Assembly (NCBI GenBank): GCA_039621445.1
Contig: CP154954.1
Span: forward strand, 35,139,703-35,203,702
Length of the DNA stretch: 64,000 bases
Source: Euglena gracilis
Lineage: Eukaryota > Euglenida > Euglenophyceae > Euglenales
Direction of reading: 5' to 3'
The position numbers and the translations under genes are program-made. The notes beneath the pieces are model-generated. The model was not told where the DNA came from and did no database searches. It saw only the letters and a list, made by a program, of their open reading frames with translations. Shown piece after piece: positions 12,801 to 25,821 of the stretch (the stretch's first letter is position 1; each line of letters starts with the position of its first letter).

Positions 12801-15800
12801 TTTCACCAAAGTGTCCCTGGCCAAGGCCACTTTGACCAAAGTGCCCCGGCCAAGGCCACTTTGGCCAAAGTGTCCCTAGCCAAGGCCACTTTGACCAAAG
12901 TGTCCCTGGCCAAGGCCACATTGACCAAAGTGTCCCTGGCCAAGGCCACCTTGACCAAAGTGTCCCTAGCCAAGGCCACTTTGACCAAAGTGTCCCGGGC
13001 CAAGGCCACTTTGACCAAAGTGTCCCGGGCCAAGGCAACCTTGACCAAAGTGTCCCTGGTCAAGGCCACCTTGACCAAAGTGTCCCTGGCCAAGGCCACT
13101 TTGACCAAAGTGTGACCTGGCCAAGGCCACTTTGACCAAAGTGTCCCTGGCCAAGGGCACTTTGACCAAAGTGTGACCTGGCCAAGGCCACTTTGACCAA
13201 AGTGTCCCTAGCCAAGGCCACTTTGACAAAAGTGTCCCTGGCCAAGGCCACTTTGACCAAAGTGTCCCTGGCCAAGGCCACTTTGACCAAAGTGTTCCTG
13301 GCCAAGGCCACTTTGACCAAAGTGTCCCTGGCCAAGGCCACTTTGACCGAAGTGTCCCTGGCCAAGGCCACTTTGACCAAAGTGTCCCTGGCCAAGGCCA
13401 CTTTGACCAAAGTGTCCCTGGCCAAGGCCACTTTGACCAAAGTGTCCCTGGCCAAGGCCACTTTGACCAAAGTGTCCCTGGCCAAGGCCACTTTGACCAA
13501 AGTGTCCCTGGCCAAGGCCACTTTGACCAAAGTGTCCCTGGCCAAGGCCACTTTGACCAAAGTGTCCCGGGCCAAGGCCACTTTGACCAAAGTGTCCCTA
13601 GCCAAGGCCACTTTGACCAAAGTGTCCCGGGCCAAGGCCACCTTGACCAAAGTGTCCCGGGCCAAGGCCACTTTGGCCAAAGTGTCCCTAGCCAAGGCCA
13701 CTTTGACCAAAGTGTCCCTGGCCAAGGCCACTTTGACCGAAGTGTCCCGGGCCAAGGCCACTTTGACCAAAGTGTCCCTGGCCAAGGCCACTTTGACCAA
13801 AGTGTCCCTGGCCAACTCCACTTTGACCAAAGTGTCCCTGGCCAAGGCCACTTTGACCAAAGTGTGACCTGGCCAAGGCCACTTTGACCAAAGTGTCCCG
13901 GGCCAAGGCCACTTTTACCAAAGTGTGACCTGGCCACGGCCACTTTGACCAAACTGTCCCTTTCCAAGGCCACTTTGACCAAAGTGTCCCTGGCAATGGC
14001 CAATTTGACCAAAGTGTCCCTGGCCAAGGCCACTTTCACCAAAGTGTCCCTGGCCAAGGCCACTTTGACCAAAGTGCCCCAACCAAGGCCACTTTGGCCA
14101 AAGTGTCCCTAGCCAAGGCCACTTTGACCAAAGTGTCCCTGGCCAAGGCCACTTGGACCAAAGTGTCCCTGGCCAAGGCCACCTTGACCAAAGTGTCCCT
14201 AGCCAAGGCCACTTTGACCAAAGTGTCCCGGGCCAAGGCCACCTTGACCAAAGTGTCCCTGGTCAAGGCCACCTTGACCAAAGTGTCCCTGGCCAAGGCC
14301 ACTTTGACCAAAGTGTGACCTGGCCAAGGCCACTTTGACCAAAGTGTCCCTGGCCAAGGGCACTTTGACCAAAGTGTGACCTGGCCAAGGCCACTTTGAC
14401 CAAAGTGTCCCTAGCCAAGGCCACTTTGACCAAAGTGTCCCTGGCCAAGGCCACTTTGACCAAAGTGTCCCTGGCCAAGGCCACTTTGACCAAAGTGTTC
14501 CTGGCCAAGGCCACTTTGACCAAAGTGTCCCTGGCCAAGGCCACTTTGACCGAAGTGTCCCTGGCCAAGGCCACTTTGACCAAAGTGTCCCTGGCCAAGG
14601 CCACTTTGACCAAAGTGTCCCTGGCCAAGGCCACTTTGACCAAAGTGTCCCTGGCCAAGGCCACTTTGACCAAAGTGTCCCTGGCCAAGGCCACTTTGAC
14701 CAAAGTGTCCCTGGCCAAGGCCACTTTGACCAAAGTGTCCCTGGCCAAGGCCACTTTGCCCAAAGTGTCCCTGGCCAAGGCCACTTTGACCAAAGTGTCC
14801 CTGGCCAAGGCCACTTTGACCAAAGTGTCCCTGGCCAAGGCCACTTTGACCAAAGTGTCCCTAGCCAAGGCCACTTTGACCAAAGTGTCCCGGGCCAAGG
14901 CCACTTTGACCAAAGTGTCCGGGGCCAAGGCCACTTTGGCCAAAGTGTCCCTAGCCAAGGCCACTTTGACCAAAGTATCCCTGGCCAAGGCCACTTTGAC
15001 CAAAGTGTCCCGGGCCAAGGCCACTTTGACCAAAGTGTCCCTGGCCAAGGCCACTTTGACCAAAGTGTCCCTGGCCAAGGCCACTTTGACCAAAGTGTCC
15101 CTGGCCAAGGCCACTTTGACCAAAGTGTCCCTGGCCAAGGCCACTTTGACCAAAGTGTCGCTGGCCAAGGCCACTTTGACCAAAGTGTCCCTGGGGAAAG
15201 CCACTTTGACCAAAGTGTCCCTGGCAAAGGCCACTTTGACCAAGGTGTCCCTGGCCAAGGCCAGTTTGACCAAAGTGTCCCTGGCGAAGGCCACTTTGAC
15301 CAAAGTGTCCCTGGCCAAGGCCACTTTGAACAAAGTGTTCCTGGCCAAGGCCACTTTGACCAAAGTGTCCCTGGGCAAGGCCACTTTGACCAAAGTGTCC
15401 CTGGCCAAGGCCACTTTGACCAAAGGATCCCTGGTCAAGGCCACTTTGACCAAAGTGTCCCTGGCCAAGTCCACCTTGACCAAAGTGTCCCTAGCCAAGG
15501 CCACTTTGACCAAAGTGTCCCTGGCAAAGGCCAGTTTGACCAAAGTGTCCCTGGCCAAGGCCACCTTGACCAAAGTGTCCCTGGCCAAGGCCACTTTGAC
15601 CAAACTGTCCCTTTCCAAGGCCACTTTGACCAACGTGTCCCTGGCCAAGGCCACTTTGACCAAAGTGTCCCTGGCTAAGGCCACTTTGACCAAAGTGTCC
15701 CTGGCCAAGGCCACTTCGACCAAAGTGTCCCTGGCCAAGGCCACTTTTACGAAATTGTGACCTGGCCACGGCCACTTTGACCAAACTGTCCCTTTCCAAG

Positions 15801-16300
15801 GCCACTTTGACCAAAGTGTCCCTGGCAATGGCCAATTTGACCAAAGTGTCCCTGGCCAAGGCCACTTTGACCAAAGTGTCCCTGGCCAAGGCCACTTTGA
15901 CCAAAGTGCCCCGGCCAAAGCTACTTTGACCAAAGTGTCCCTGGCAATGGCCAATTTGACCAAAGTGTCCCTGGCCCAGGCCACATTGACCAAAGTGTCC
16001 CTGGCCAAGGCCACCTTGACCAAAGTGTCCCTAGCCAAGGCCACTTTGACCAAAGTGTCCCGGGCCAAGGCCACCTTGACAAAAGTGTGACCTGGCCAAG
16101 GCCACTTTGACCAAAGTGTCCCTGGCCAAGGCCACTTTGACCAAAGTGTGACCTGGCCAAGGCCACTTTGACCAAAGTGTCCCTAGCCAAGGCCACTTTG
16201 ACAAAAGTGTCCCTGGCCAAGGCCACTTTGACCAAAGTGTCCCTTGCCAAAGCCACTTTGACCAAAGTGTTCCTGGCCAAGGCCACTTTGACCAAAGTGT
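9822..16300. repeat. superrepeat copy B of the 30-bp array
   Basis: This is the partner of 841-7,600. Shared markers lie at 9822 (GGATCCCGGG unit), 10652, 11472, 12692, 13925, 15757, 16087 (GTGACC after a CTTGACAAAAG unit) and 16241 (CCCTTGCCAAAGCC). The last three sit exactly 8,709 bp after their copy A partners. Copy B is a few units shorter than copy A overall. Confidence 0.85.
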
Positions 16301-17400
16301 CCCTGGCCAAGGCCACTTTGACCGAAGTGTCCCTGGCCAAGGCCACTTTGACCAAAGTGTCCCTGGCCAAGGCCACTTTGACCAAAGTGTCCCTGGCCAA
16401 GGCCACTTTGACCAAAGTGTCCCTGGCCAAGGCCACTTTGACCAAAGTGTCCCTGGCCAAGGCCACTTTGACCAAAGTGTCCCTGGCCAAGGCCACTTTG
16501 ACCAAAGTGTCCCTGGCCAAGGCCACTTTGACCAAAGTGTCCCTGGCCAAGGCCACTTTGACCAAAGTGTCCCTAGCCAAGGCCACTTTGACCAAAGTGT
16601 CCCTGGCCAAGGCCACTTTGACCAACGTGTCCTTGGCCAACTCCACTTTGACCAAAGTGTCCCTGGCCAAGGCCACTTTGACCAAAGTGTGACCTGGCCA
16701 AGGCCACGTTGACCAAAGTGTCCCTGGCCAAGGCCACTTTGACCAAACTGTCCCTTTCCAAGGCCACTTTGACCAACGTGTCCCTGGCCAAGGCCACTTT
16801 GACCAAAGTGTCCCTGGCCAAAGCTACTTTGACCAAAGTGTCCCTGGCAATGGCCAATTTGACCAAAGTGTCACTGGCCCAGGCCACATTGACCAAAGTG
16901 TCCCTGGCCAAGGCCACCTTGACCAAAGTGTCCCTAGCCAAGGCCACTTTGACCAAAGTGTCCCGGGCCAAGGCCACCTTGACAAAAGTGTGACCTGGCC
17001 AAGGCCACTTTGACCAAAGTGTCCCTGGCCAAGGCCACTTTGACCAAAGTGTGACCTGGCCAAGGCCACTTTGACCAAAGTGTCCCTGGCCAAGGCCACT
17101 TTGACAAAAGTGTCCCTGGCCAAGGCCACTTTGACCAAAGTGTCCCTTGCCAAAGCCACTTTGACCAAAGTGTTCCTGGCCAAGGCCACTTTGACCAAAG
17201 TGTCCCTGGCCAAGGCCACTTTGACCGAAGTGTCCCTGGCCAAGGCCACTTTGACCAAAGTGTCCCTGGCCAAGGCCACTTTGACCAAAGTGTCCCTGGC
17301 CAAGGCCACTTTGACCAAAGTGTCCCTGGCCAAGGCCACTTTGACCAAAGTGTCCCTGGCCAAGGCCACTTTGACCAAAGTGTCCCGGCCAAGGCCACTT
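16087..17400. repeat. 903-bp tandem duplication inside block I
   Basis: The GTGACC junction that follows a CTTGACAAAAG unit occurs at 16087 and again at 16990. The CCCTTGCCAAAGCC unit occurs at 16241 and again at 17144. Both pairs are 903 bp apart, so a segment of about 30 units was duplicated locally after copies A and B had formed. Confidence 0.75.
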
Positions 17401-20400
17401 TGACCAAAGTGTCCCTGGCCAAGGCCACTTTGACCAAAGTGTCCCTGGCCAAGGCCACTTTGACCAAAGTGTCCCTGGCCAAGGCCACTTTGACCAAAGT
17501 GTGGCCTGGCCAAGGCCACTTTGACCAAAGTGTCCCTGGCCAAGGCCACTTTGACCAAAGTGTCCCTGGCCAAGGCCACTTTGACCAAAGTGTCCCTGGC
17601 CAAGGCCACTTTGACCAAAGTGTCCCTGGCCAAGGCCACTTTGACCAAAGTGTCCCTGGCCAAGGCCACTTTGACCAAAGTGTGACCTGGCCAAGGCGAC
17701 GTTGACCAAAGTGTCCCTGGCCAAGGCCACTTTGACCAAAGTGTCCCTGGCCAAGGCCACTTTGACCAAAGTGTCCCTGGCCAAGGCCACTTTGACCAAA
17801 GTGTCCCTGGGGAAAGCCACTTTGAACAAAGTGTCCCTGGCAAAGGCCACTTTGACCAAGGTGTCCCTGGCCAAGGCCAGTTTGACCAAAGTGTCCCTGG
17901 CGAAGGCCACTTTGACCAAAGTGTCCCTGGCCAAGGCCACTTTGAACAAAGTGTTCCTGGCCAAGGCCACTTTGACCAAAGTGTCCCTGGGCAAGGCCAC
18001 TTTGACCAAAGTGTCCCTGGCCAAGGCCACTTAGACCAAAGTGTCCGTGGCCAAGGCCACTTTGACCAAAGTGTCCCTGGCCAAGGCCACCTTGACCAAA
18101 GTGTCCCTGGCCAAGGCCACCTTGACCAAAGTGTCCCTGGCCAAGGCCACTTTGACCAAGTTGTCCCTGGCAAAGGCCACTTTGACCAAAGTGTCCCTGG
18201 CCAAGGCCACCTTGACCAAAGTGTCCCTGGCCAAGGCCACTTTGACCAAAGTGTCCCTGGCCAAGGCCACTTTGACCAAAGTGTCCCTGGCCAAGGCCAC
18301 TTTGACCAAAGTGTCCCTGGCCAAGGCCACTTTGACCAAACTGTGAGCTGGCCACGGCCACTTTGACCAAACTGCCCCTTTCCAAGGCCACTTTGACCGA
18401 AGTGTCCCTAGCCAAGGCGATTTTGACCAAAGTGTCCCTGGCCAAGGCCACTTTGACCAAAGTGTCCCTGGCCAAGGCCACCTTGACCAAAGTGTCCCTA
18501 GCCAAGGCCACTTTGACCAAAGTGTCCCTGGCCAAGGCCACTTTGACCAAAGTGTCCCTGGCCAAGGCCACCTTGACCAAAGTGTCCCTGGCCAAGGCCA
18601 CCTTGACCAAAGTGTCCCTGGCCAAGGCCACTTTGACCAAAGTGTCCCTGGCCAAGGCCACTTTGACCAAAGTGTCCCTGGCCAAGGCCACTTTGACCAA
18701 AGTGTCCCTGGCCAAGGCCACCTTGACCAAAGTGTCCCTAGCCAAGGCCACTTTGACCAAAGTGTCCCTGGCCAAGGCCACTTTGACCAAAGTGTCCCTG
18801 GCCAAGGCCACTTTGACCAAACTGTCCCTGGCCAAGGCCACCTTGACCAAAGTGTCCCTGGCCAAGGCCACTTTGACCAAACTGTCCCTTTCCAAGGCCA
18901 CTTTGACCAAAGTGTCCCTAGCCAAGGCCACTTTGACCAAAGTGTGACCTGGCCAAGGCCACTTTGACAAAAGTGTCCCTGGCCACGGCCACTTTGACCA
19001 AACTGTCCCTTTCCAAGGCCACTTTGACCAAAGTCTCCCTGGCCAAGGCCATTTTGACCAAAGTGTCCCTGGCCAAGGCCACTTTGACCAAAGTGTCCCT
19101 GGCCAAGGCCACCTTGACCAAAGTGTCCCTAGCCAAGGCCACTTTGACAAAAGTGTCCCTGGCCACGGCCACTTTGACCAAAGTGTCCCTGGCCAAGGCC
19201 ACTTTGACCAAAATGTCCCTGGCCAAGGCCACTTTGACCAAAGTGTCCCTGGCCAAGGCCACTTTGATCAAAGTGTCCCTGGCCACGGCCACTTTGACCA
19301 AACTGTCCCTTTTCAAGGCCACTTTGACCAAACTGTCCCTTTGCAAGGCCACTTTGACCAAAGTGTCCCTGGCCAAGGCCACTTTGACCAAAGTGTCCCT
19401 GGCGAAGGCCACTTTGACCAAAGTGTCCCTGGCCAAGGCCACTTTGACCAAAGTGTCCCTGGCCAAGGCCACTTTGACCAAAGTGTCCCTGGCGAAGGCC
19501 ACTTTGACCAAAGTGTTCCTGGCCAAGGCCACTTTGACCAAAATGTCCCTGGCCAAGGCCACTTTGACCAAAATGTCCCTGGCCAAGGCCACTTTGACCA
19601 AAGTGTCCCTGGCCAAGGCCGCTTTGACCAAACTGTACCTGGCGAAGGCCACTTTGACCAAAGTGTCCCTGGCGAAGGCCACTTTGACCAAAGTGTCCCT
19701 GGCCAGGGCTACTTTGACCAAAGTGTTCCTGGCCAAGGCCACTTTGACCAAAGTGTCCCTGGCCAAGGCCACTTTGACCGAAGTGTTCCTGGCCAAGGCC
19801 ACTTTGGCCAAAGTGTCCCTGGCCAAGGCCATTTTGACCAAAGTGTCCCTGGCCAAGGCCACTTTGACCAAAGTGTCCCTAGCCAAGGCCACTTTGACCA
19901 AAGTGTCCCTGGCCAAGGCCACTTTGACAAAAGTGTCCCTGGCCAAGGCCACCTTGACCAAAGTGTCCCTGGCCAAGGCCACTTTGACAAACTGTCCCTT
20001 TCCAAGGCCATGTTGACCAAAGTGTCCCTGGCCAAGGCCACTTTGACCAAAGTGTCCCTGGCCAAGGCCACTTTGACCAAAGTGTCCCTGGCCAAGGCCA
20101 CTTTGACCAAAGTGTCCCAGGGCAAGGCCACTTTGACAAAGGTGTCCCTGGCCACGGCCACCTTGACCAAACTGTCCCTTTGCAAGGCCACTTTGACCAA
20201 AGTGTCCCTGGCCAAGGCCACTTTGACCAAAGTGTCCCTGGCCAAGGCCACTTTGACCAAAGTGTCCCTGGCCAAGGCCACTTTGACAAACTGTCCCTTT
20301 CCAAGGCCATGTTGACCAAAGTGTCCCTGGCCAAGGCCACTTTGACCAAAGCGTCCCTGGCCAAGGCCACTTTGACCAAAGTGTCCCTGGCCAAGGCCAC

Positions 20401-22490
20401 TTTGACCAAAGTGTCCCTGGCCAAGGCCACTTTGACCAAAGTGTCCCTGGCCACGGCCACTTTGACCAAACTGTCCCTTTGCAAGGCCACTTTGACCAAA
20501 GTAACCCTGGCAAAGGCCATTTTGACCAAAGTGTCCCTGGCCAAGGCCACTTTGACCAAAGTGTCCCTGGCCAAGGCCACTTTGACCAAAGTGTCCCTGG
20601 CCAAGGCCACTTTGACCAAAGTGTCCCTGGCCAAGGCCACTTTGACCAAAATGTCCCTGGCCAAGGCCACTTTGACCAAAGTGTCACTGGCCAAGGCCAC
20701 TTTGACCAAAGTGTCCCTGGCCACGGCCACTTTGACCAAACTGTCCCTTTGCAAGGCCACTTTGACCAAACTGTCCCTTTGCAAGGCCACTTTGACCAAA
20801 GTATCCCTGGCAAAGGCCATTTTGACCAAAGTGTCCCTGGCCAAGGCCACTTTGACCAAAATGTCCCTGGCCAAGGCCACTTTGACCAAAGTGTCCCTGG
20901 CCAAGGCCACTTTGACCAAAGTGTCCCTGGCCAAGGCCACTTTGACCAAAGTGTCCCCGGCCAAGGCCACTTTGACCAAAATGTCCCTGGCCAAGGCCAC
21001 TTTGACCAAAGTGTCCCTGGCCAAGGCCAATTTGAACAAACTGTCCCTGGCGAAGGCCACTTTGACCAAAGTGTCCCTGGCGAAGGCCACTTTGACCAAA
21101 GTGTCCCTGGCCAAGGCCACTTTGACCAAAGTGTCCCTGGCCAAGGCCACTTTGACCAAAGTGTCCCTGGCCAAGGCCACTTTGACCAAAGTGTCCCTGG
21201 CCAAGGCCACTTTGACCAAACTGTCCCTGGCGAAGGCCAGTTTGACCAAAGTGTCCCTCGCGAAGGCCACTTTGACCAAAGTGTCCCTGGCCAAGGCTAC
21301 TTTGACCAAAGTGTCCCTGGCCAAGGCCACTTTGACCAAAGTGTCCCTGGCCAAGGCCACTTTGACCGAAGTGTTCCTGGCCAAGGCCACTTTGACCAAA
21401 GTGTCCCTGGCCAAGGCCACTTTGACCAAAGTGTCCCTGGCCAAGGCCACCTTGACCAAAGTGTCCCTGGCCAAGGCCACTTTGACCAAAGTGTCCCTTT
21501 CCAAGGCCACTTTGACCAAAGTGTCCCTGGCCAAGGCCACTTTGACCAAAGTGTCCCTGGCCAAGGCCACTTTGACCAAAGTGTCCCAGGGCAAGGCCAC
21601 TTTGACAAAAGTGTCCCTGGCCACGGCCACTTTGACCAAACTGTCCCTTTGCAAGGCCACTTTGACCAAAGTGTCCCTGGCCAAGGCCACTTTGACCAAA
21701 GTGTCCCTGGCCAAGGCCACTTTGACCAAAGTGTCCCTGGCCAAGGCCACTTTGACCAAAGTGTCCCTGGCCAAGGCCACTTTGACCAAAGTGTCCCTGG
21801 CCAAGGCCACTTTGGCCAAAGTGTCCCTGGCCAAGGCCACTTTGACCAAAGTGTCCCTGGCCAAGGCCACTTTGACCAAAGTGTCCCTGGCCAAGGCCAC
21901 TTTGACCAAAGTCCCCATGGACAAGGCCACTTTGACCAAAGTGTCCCTGGCCAAGGCCACTTTGACCAAAGTGTCCCTGGCCAAGGCCACTTTGACCAAA
22001 GTGTCCCTGGCCAAGGCCACTTTGACCAAAGTGTCCCTGGCCAAGGCCACTTTGACCAAAGTGTCCCTGGCCAAGGCCACTTTGACCAAAGTGTCCCTGG
22101 CCAAGGCCACTTTGACCAAAGTGTCCCTGGCCAAGGCCACTTTGACCAAAGTGTCCCTATCCAAGGCCACTTTGACCAAAGTGTCCCTGGCCAAGGCCAC
22201 TTTGATCAAAAGTGTCCCTGGCCAAGGCCACCTTGACCAAAGTGTCCCTGGCCAAGGCCACTTTGACCAAAGTGTCCCTGGCCAAGGCCACTTTGACCAA
22301 AGTGTCCCTGGCCAAGGCCACTTTGACCAAAGTGTCCCTGGCCAAGGCCACTTTGACCAAAGTGTCCCTGGCCAAGGCCACTTTGACCAAAGTGTCCCTG
22401 GCCAAGGCCACTTTGACCAAAGTGTCCCTGGCGAAGGCCACTTTGACCAAAGTGTTCATGGCCAAGGCCACTTTGACCAAAATGTCCCTG

Positions 22491-24010
22491 GCCAATGGCC
22501 ACTTTGACCAAAATGTCCCTGGCCAAGGCCACTTTGACCAAAGTGTCCCTGGCCAAGGCCGCTTTGACCAAACTGTCCCTGGCGAAGGCCACTTTGACCA
22601 AAGTGACCCTGGCCAAGGCCACTTTGACCAAAGTGTCCCTGGCCAAGGCCACTTTGACCGAAGTGTCCCTGGCTGAGGCCACTTTGACCAAAGTGTCCCT
22701 GGCCAAGGCCACTTTGACCAAAGTGTCCCTGGCCAAGGCCACTTTGACCAAAGTGTCCCTGGCCAAGGCCAGTTTGACCAAAGTGTCCCTGGCCAAGGCC
22801 ACTTTGACCAAAGTGTCCCTGGCCAAGGCCACTTTGACCAAAGTGTCCCTGGCCAAGGCCACTTTGACCAAAGTGTCCCTGGCCAAGGCCACTTTGACCA
22901 AAGTGTCCCTGGCCAAGGCCACTTTGACCAAAGAGTGACCTGGCCGAGGCCACTTTGACCAAAGTGTCCCTGGGCAAGGCCACTTTGACCAAAGTGTCCC
23001 TGGCCACGGCCACTTTGACCAAACTGTCCCTTTGCAAGGCCACTTTGACCAAAGTGTCCCTGGCCAAGGCCACTTTGACCAAAGTGTCCCTGGCCAAGGC
23101 CACTTTGACCAAAGTGTCCCTGGCCAAGGCCACTTTGACCAAAGTGTCCCTGGCCAAGGCCACTTTGACCAAAGTGTCCCTGGCCAAGGCCACTTTGACC
23201 AAAGTGTCCCTGGCCAAGGCCACTTTGACCAAAGTGTCCCTGGCCAAGGCCACTTTGACCAAAGTTTCCCTGGACAAGGCCACTTTGACCAAAGTGTCCC
23301 TGGCCAAGGCCACTTTGACCAAAGTGTCCCTGGCCAAGGCCACTTTGACCAAAGTGTGACCTGGCCGAGGCCACTTTGACCAAAGTGTCCCTGGGCAAGG
23401 CCACTTTGACAAATGTGTCCCTGGCCACGTCCACTTTGACCAAACTGTCCCTTTGCAAGGCCACTTTGACCAAAGTGTCCCTGGCCAAGGCCACTTTGAC
23501 CAAAGTGTCCCTGGCCAAGGCCACTTTGACCAAAGTGTCCCTGTCCAAGGCCACTTTGACCAAAGTGTCCCTGGCCAAGGCCACTTTGACCAAAGTGTCC
23601 CTGGCCAAGGCCACTTTGACCAAACTGTCCCTGGCCAAGGCCACTTTGACCAAAGTGTCCCTGGCGAAGGCCACTTTGACCAAAGTGTCCCTGGCGAAGG
23701 CCACTTTGACCAAAGTGTCCCTGGCCAAGGACACTTTGACCAAACTGTCCCTTTCCAAGTCCACATTGACCAAAGTGTCCCTGGCCAAGGCCACTTTGAC
23801 CAAAGTGTCCCTGGCCAAGGCCACTTTGACCAAAGTGTCCCTGGCCAAGGCCACTTTGACCAAAGTGTCCCTGGCGAAGGCCACCTTGACCAAAGTGTCC
23901 GTGGCCAAGGCCACTTTGACCAAAGTGTCCCTGGCCAAGGCCACTTTGACCAAAGTGTCCCTGGCCAAGGCCACCTTGAGAAAATTACCCTGGCCAAGGC
24001 CACTTGACCA
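22491..24010. repeat. 3,331-bp superrepeat, left copy
   Basis: Markers are GCCAATGG at 22491, CTGGCCGAGG at 22940 and 23361 (421 bp apart), and a defective unit beginning GAGAAAATTACC at 23978. All recur exactly 3,331 bp to the right, at 25822, 26271, 26692 and 27309. A fixed offset over four separate markers supports a single duplicated block of about 1.5 kb. Confidence 0.85.
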
Positions 24011-25069
24011 AACTGTCCCTTTCCAAGGCCACTTTGACCAAAGTGTCCCTTGCCAAGGCCACTTTGACCAAAGTGTCCCTGGCCAAGGCCACTTTGACCA
24101 AAGTGTCCCTAGCCAAGGCCATTTTGACCAAAGTTTCCCTTGGCAAGGCCACTTTAACCAAAGTATCCCTGGCCAAGGCCACTTTGACCAAAGTGTCCCT
24201 GGCCAAGGCCACTTTGACCAAAGTGTCCCTGGCCAAGGCCACTTTGACCAAAGTGTCCCTGGCCAAGGCCACTTTGACAGAAGTGTCCCTGGCCAAGGCC
24301 ACTTTGACCAAAGTGTCCCTGGCCAAGGCCACTTTGACCAAAGTGTCCCTGGCCAAGGCCACTTTGACCAAAGTGTCCCTGGCCAAGGCCACTTTGACCA
24401 AAGTGTCCCTGGCCAAGGCCACTTTGACAAAAGTGTCCCTGGCCAAGGCCACTTTGACCAAAGTGTCCCTGGCCAAGGCCACTTTGACCAAAGTGTCCCT
24501 GGCCAAGGCCACTTTGGCCAAAGTGTCCCTGGCCAAGGCCACTTTGACCAAAGTGTCCCTGGCCAAGGCCACGTTGACCAAAGTGTCCCTGGCCAAGGCC
24601 ACTTTGACCAAAGTGTCCCTGGCCAAGGCCACTTTGACCAAAGTGTCCCTGGCCACGGCCACTTTGACCAAACTGTCCCTGGCCAAGGCCACTTTGACCA
24701 AAGTGTCCCGGCCAAGGCCACTTTGACCAAAGTGTCCCTGGCCAAGGCCACTTGGACCAAAGTGTCCCTGGCGAAGGCCACTTTGACCAAAGTGTCCGTG
24801 GCCAAGGCCACTTTGACCAAAGTGTCCCTGGCCAAGGCCACTTTGACCAAACTGTCCCTGGCCAAGGCCACTTTGACCAAAGTGTCCCTGGCGAAGGCCA
24901 CTTTGACCAAAGTGTCCCTGGCGAAGGCCACTTTGACCAAAGTGTCCCTGGCCAAGGCCACTTTGACCAAACTGTCCCTTTCCAAGGCCACTTTGACCAA
25001 AGTGTCCCTGGCCAAGGCCACTTTGACCAAAGTGTCCCGGCCAAGGCCACTTTGACCAAAATGTCCCTG

Positions 25070-25821
25070 GCCAATGGCGACTTTGACCAAAGTGTCCCTG
25101 GCCAAGGCCCCTTTGACCAAAGTGTCCCTGGCCAAGGCCGCTTTGACCAAACTGTCCCTGGCGAAGGCCACTTTGACCAAAGTGACCCTGGCGAAGGCCA
25201 CTTTGACCAAAGTGTCCCTGGCCAAGGCCACTTTGACCAAAGTGTCCCTGGCCAAGGCCACTTTGACCAAAGTGTCCCTGGCGAAGGCCACTTTGACCAA
25301 AGTGTCCGTGGCCAAGGCCACTCTGACCAAAGTGTCCCTGGCGAAGGCCACTTTGACCAAAGTGTCCCTGGCCAAGGCCACTTTGACCAAAATGTCCCTG
25401 GCCAATGGCGACTTTGACCAAAGTGTCCCTGGCCAAGGCCCCTTTGACCAAAGTGTCCCTGGCCAAGGCCGCTTTGACCAAACTGTCCCTGGCGAAGGCC
25501 ACTTTGACCAAAGTGACCCTGGCGAAGGCCACTTTGACCGAAGTGTCCCTGGCCAAGGCCACTTTGACCGAAGTGTCCCTGGCTGAGGCCACTTTGACCA
25601 AAGTGTCCCTGGCCAAGGCCACTTTGACCAAAGTGTCCCTGGCCAAGGCCAGTTTGACCAAAGTGTCCCTGGCCAAGGCCACTTTGACCAAAGTGTCCCT
25701 GGCCAAGGCCACCTTGAACAAAGTGTCCCTGGCCGAGGCCACTTTGACCAAAGTGTCCCTGGCCGAGGCCACTTTGACCAAAGTGTCCCTGGCCAAGGCC
25801 ACTTTGACCAAAATGTCCCTG
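25070..25821. repeat. local triplication of the GCCAATGG segment
   Basis: The marker GCCAATGGCGACTTTGACC is followed by a CTTTGACC unit, a GCTTTGACC unit, a CTGTCCCTGGCG unit and a GTGACCCTGGC unit. This series occurs at 25070, 25401 and 25822, spaced 331 and 421 bp. A related copy at 22491 reads GCCAATGGCCACTTTG. Confidence 0.8.

Larger units (their letters stand above)
1..18340. repeat. 30-bp array, block I: variant-rich, with 8.7-9.0 kb superrepeats
   Basis: This stretch contains many marked variant units: a 31-base unit with GTGTGACCTGG; ACTGTCCCTTTCC units; CCCGGGCC units; TTGGCCAAAGTGTCCCTAG units; and CTGGGGAAAGCC units. Their order repeats. Junctions of the form GTGACCTGGCCACGGCC occur at 1671, 3893, 5186, 7048, 8249, 10652, 12692, 13925 and 15757. 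The first four have partners in the last four at offsets of 8,981, 8,799, 8,739 and 8,709 bp. The offset falls by 182 bp (six units plus two bases), then 60 bp and then 30 bp, that is, essentially by whole units. This is what unequal exchange or slippage within copies would leave. Confidence 0.9.
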
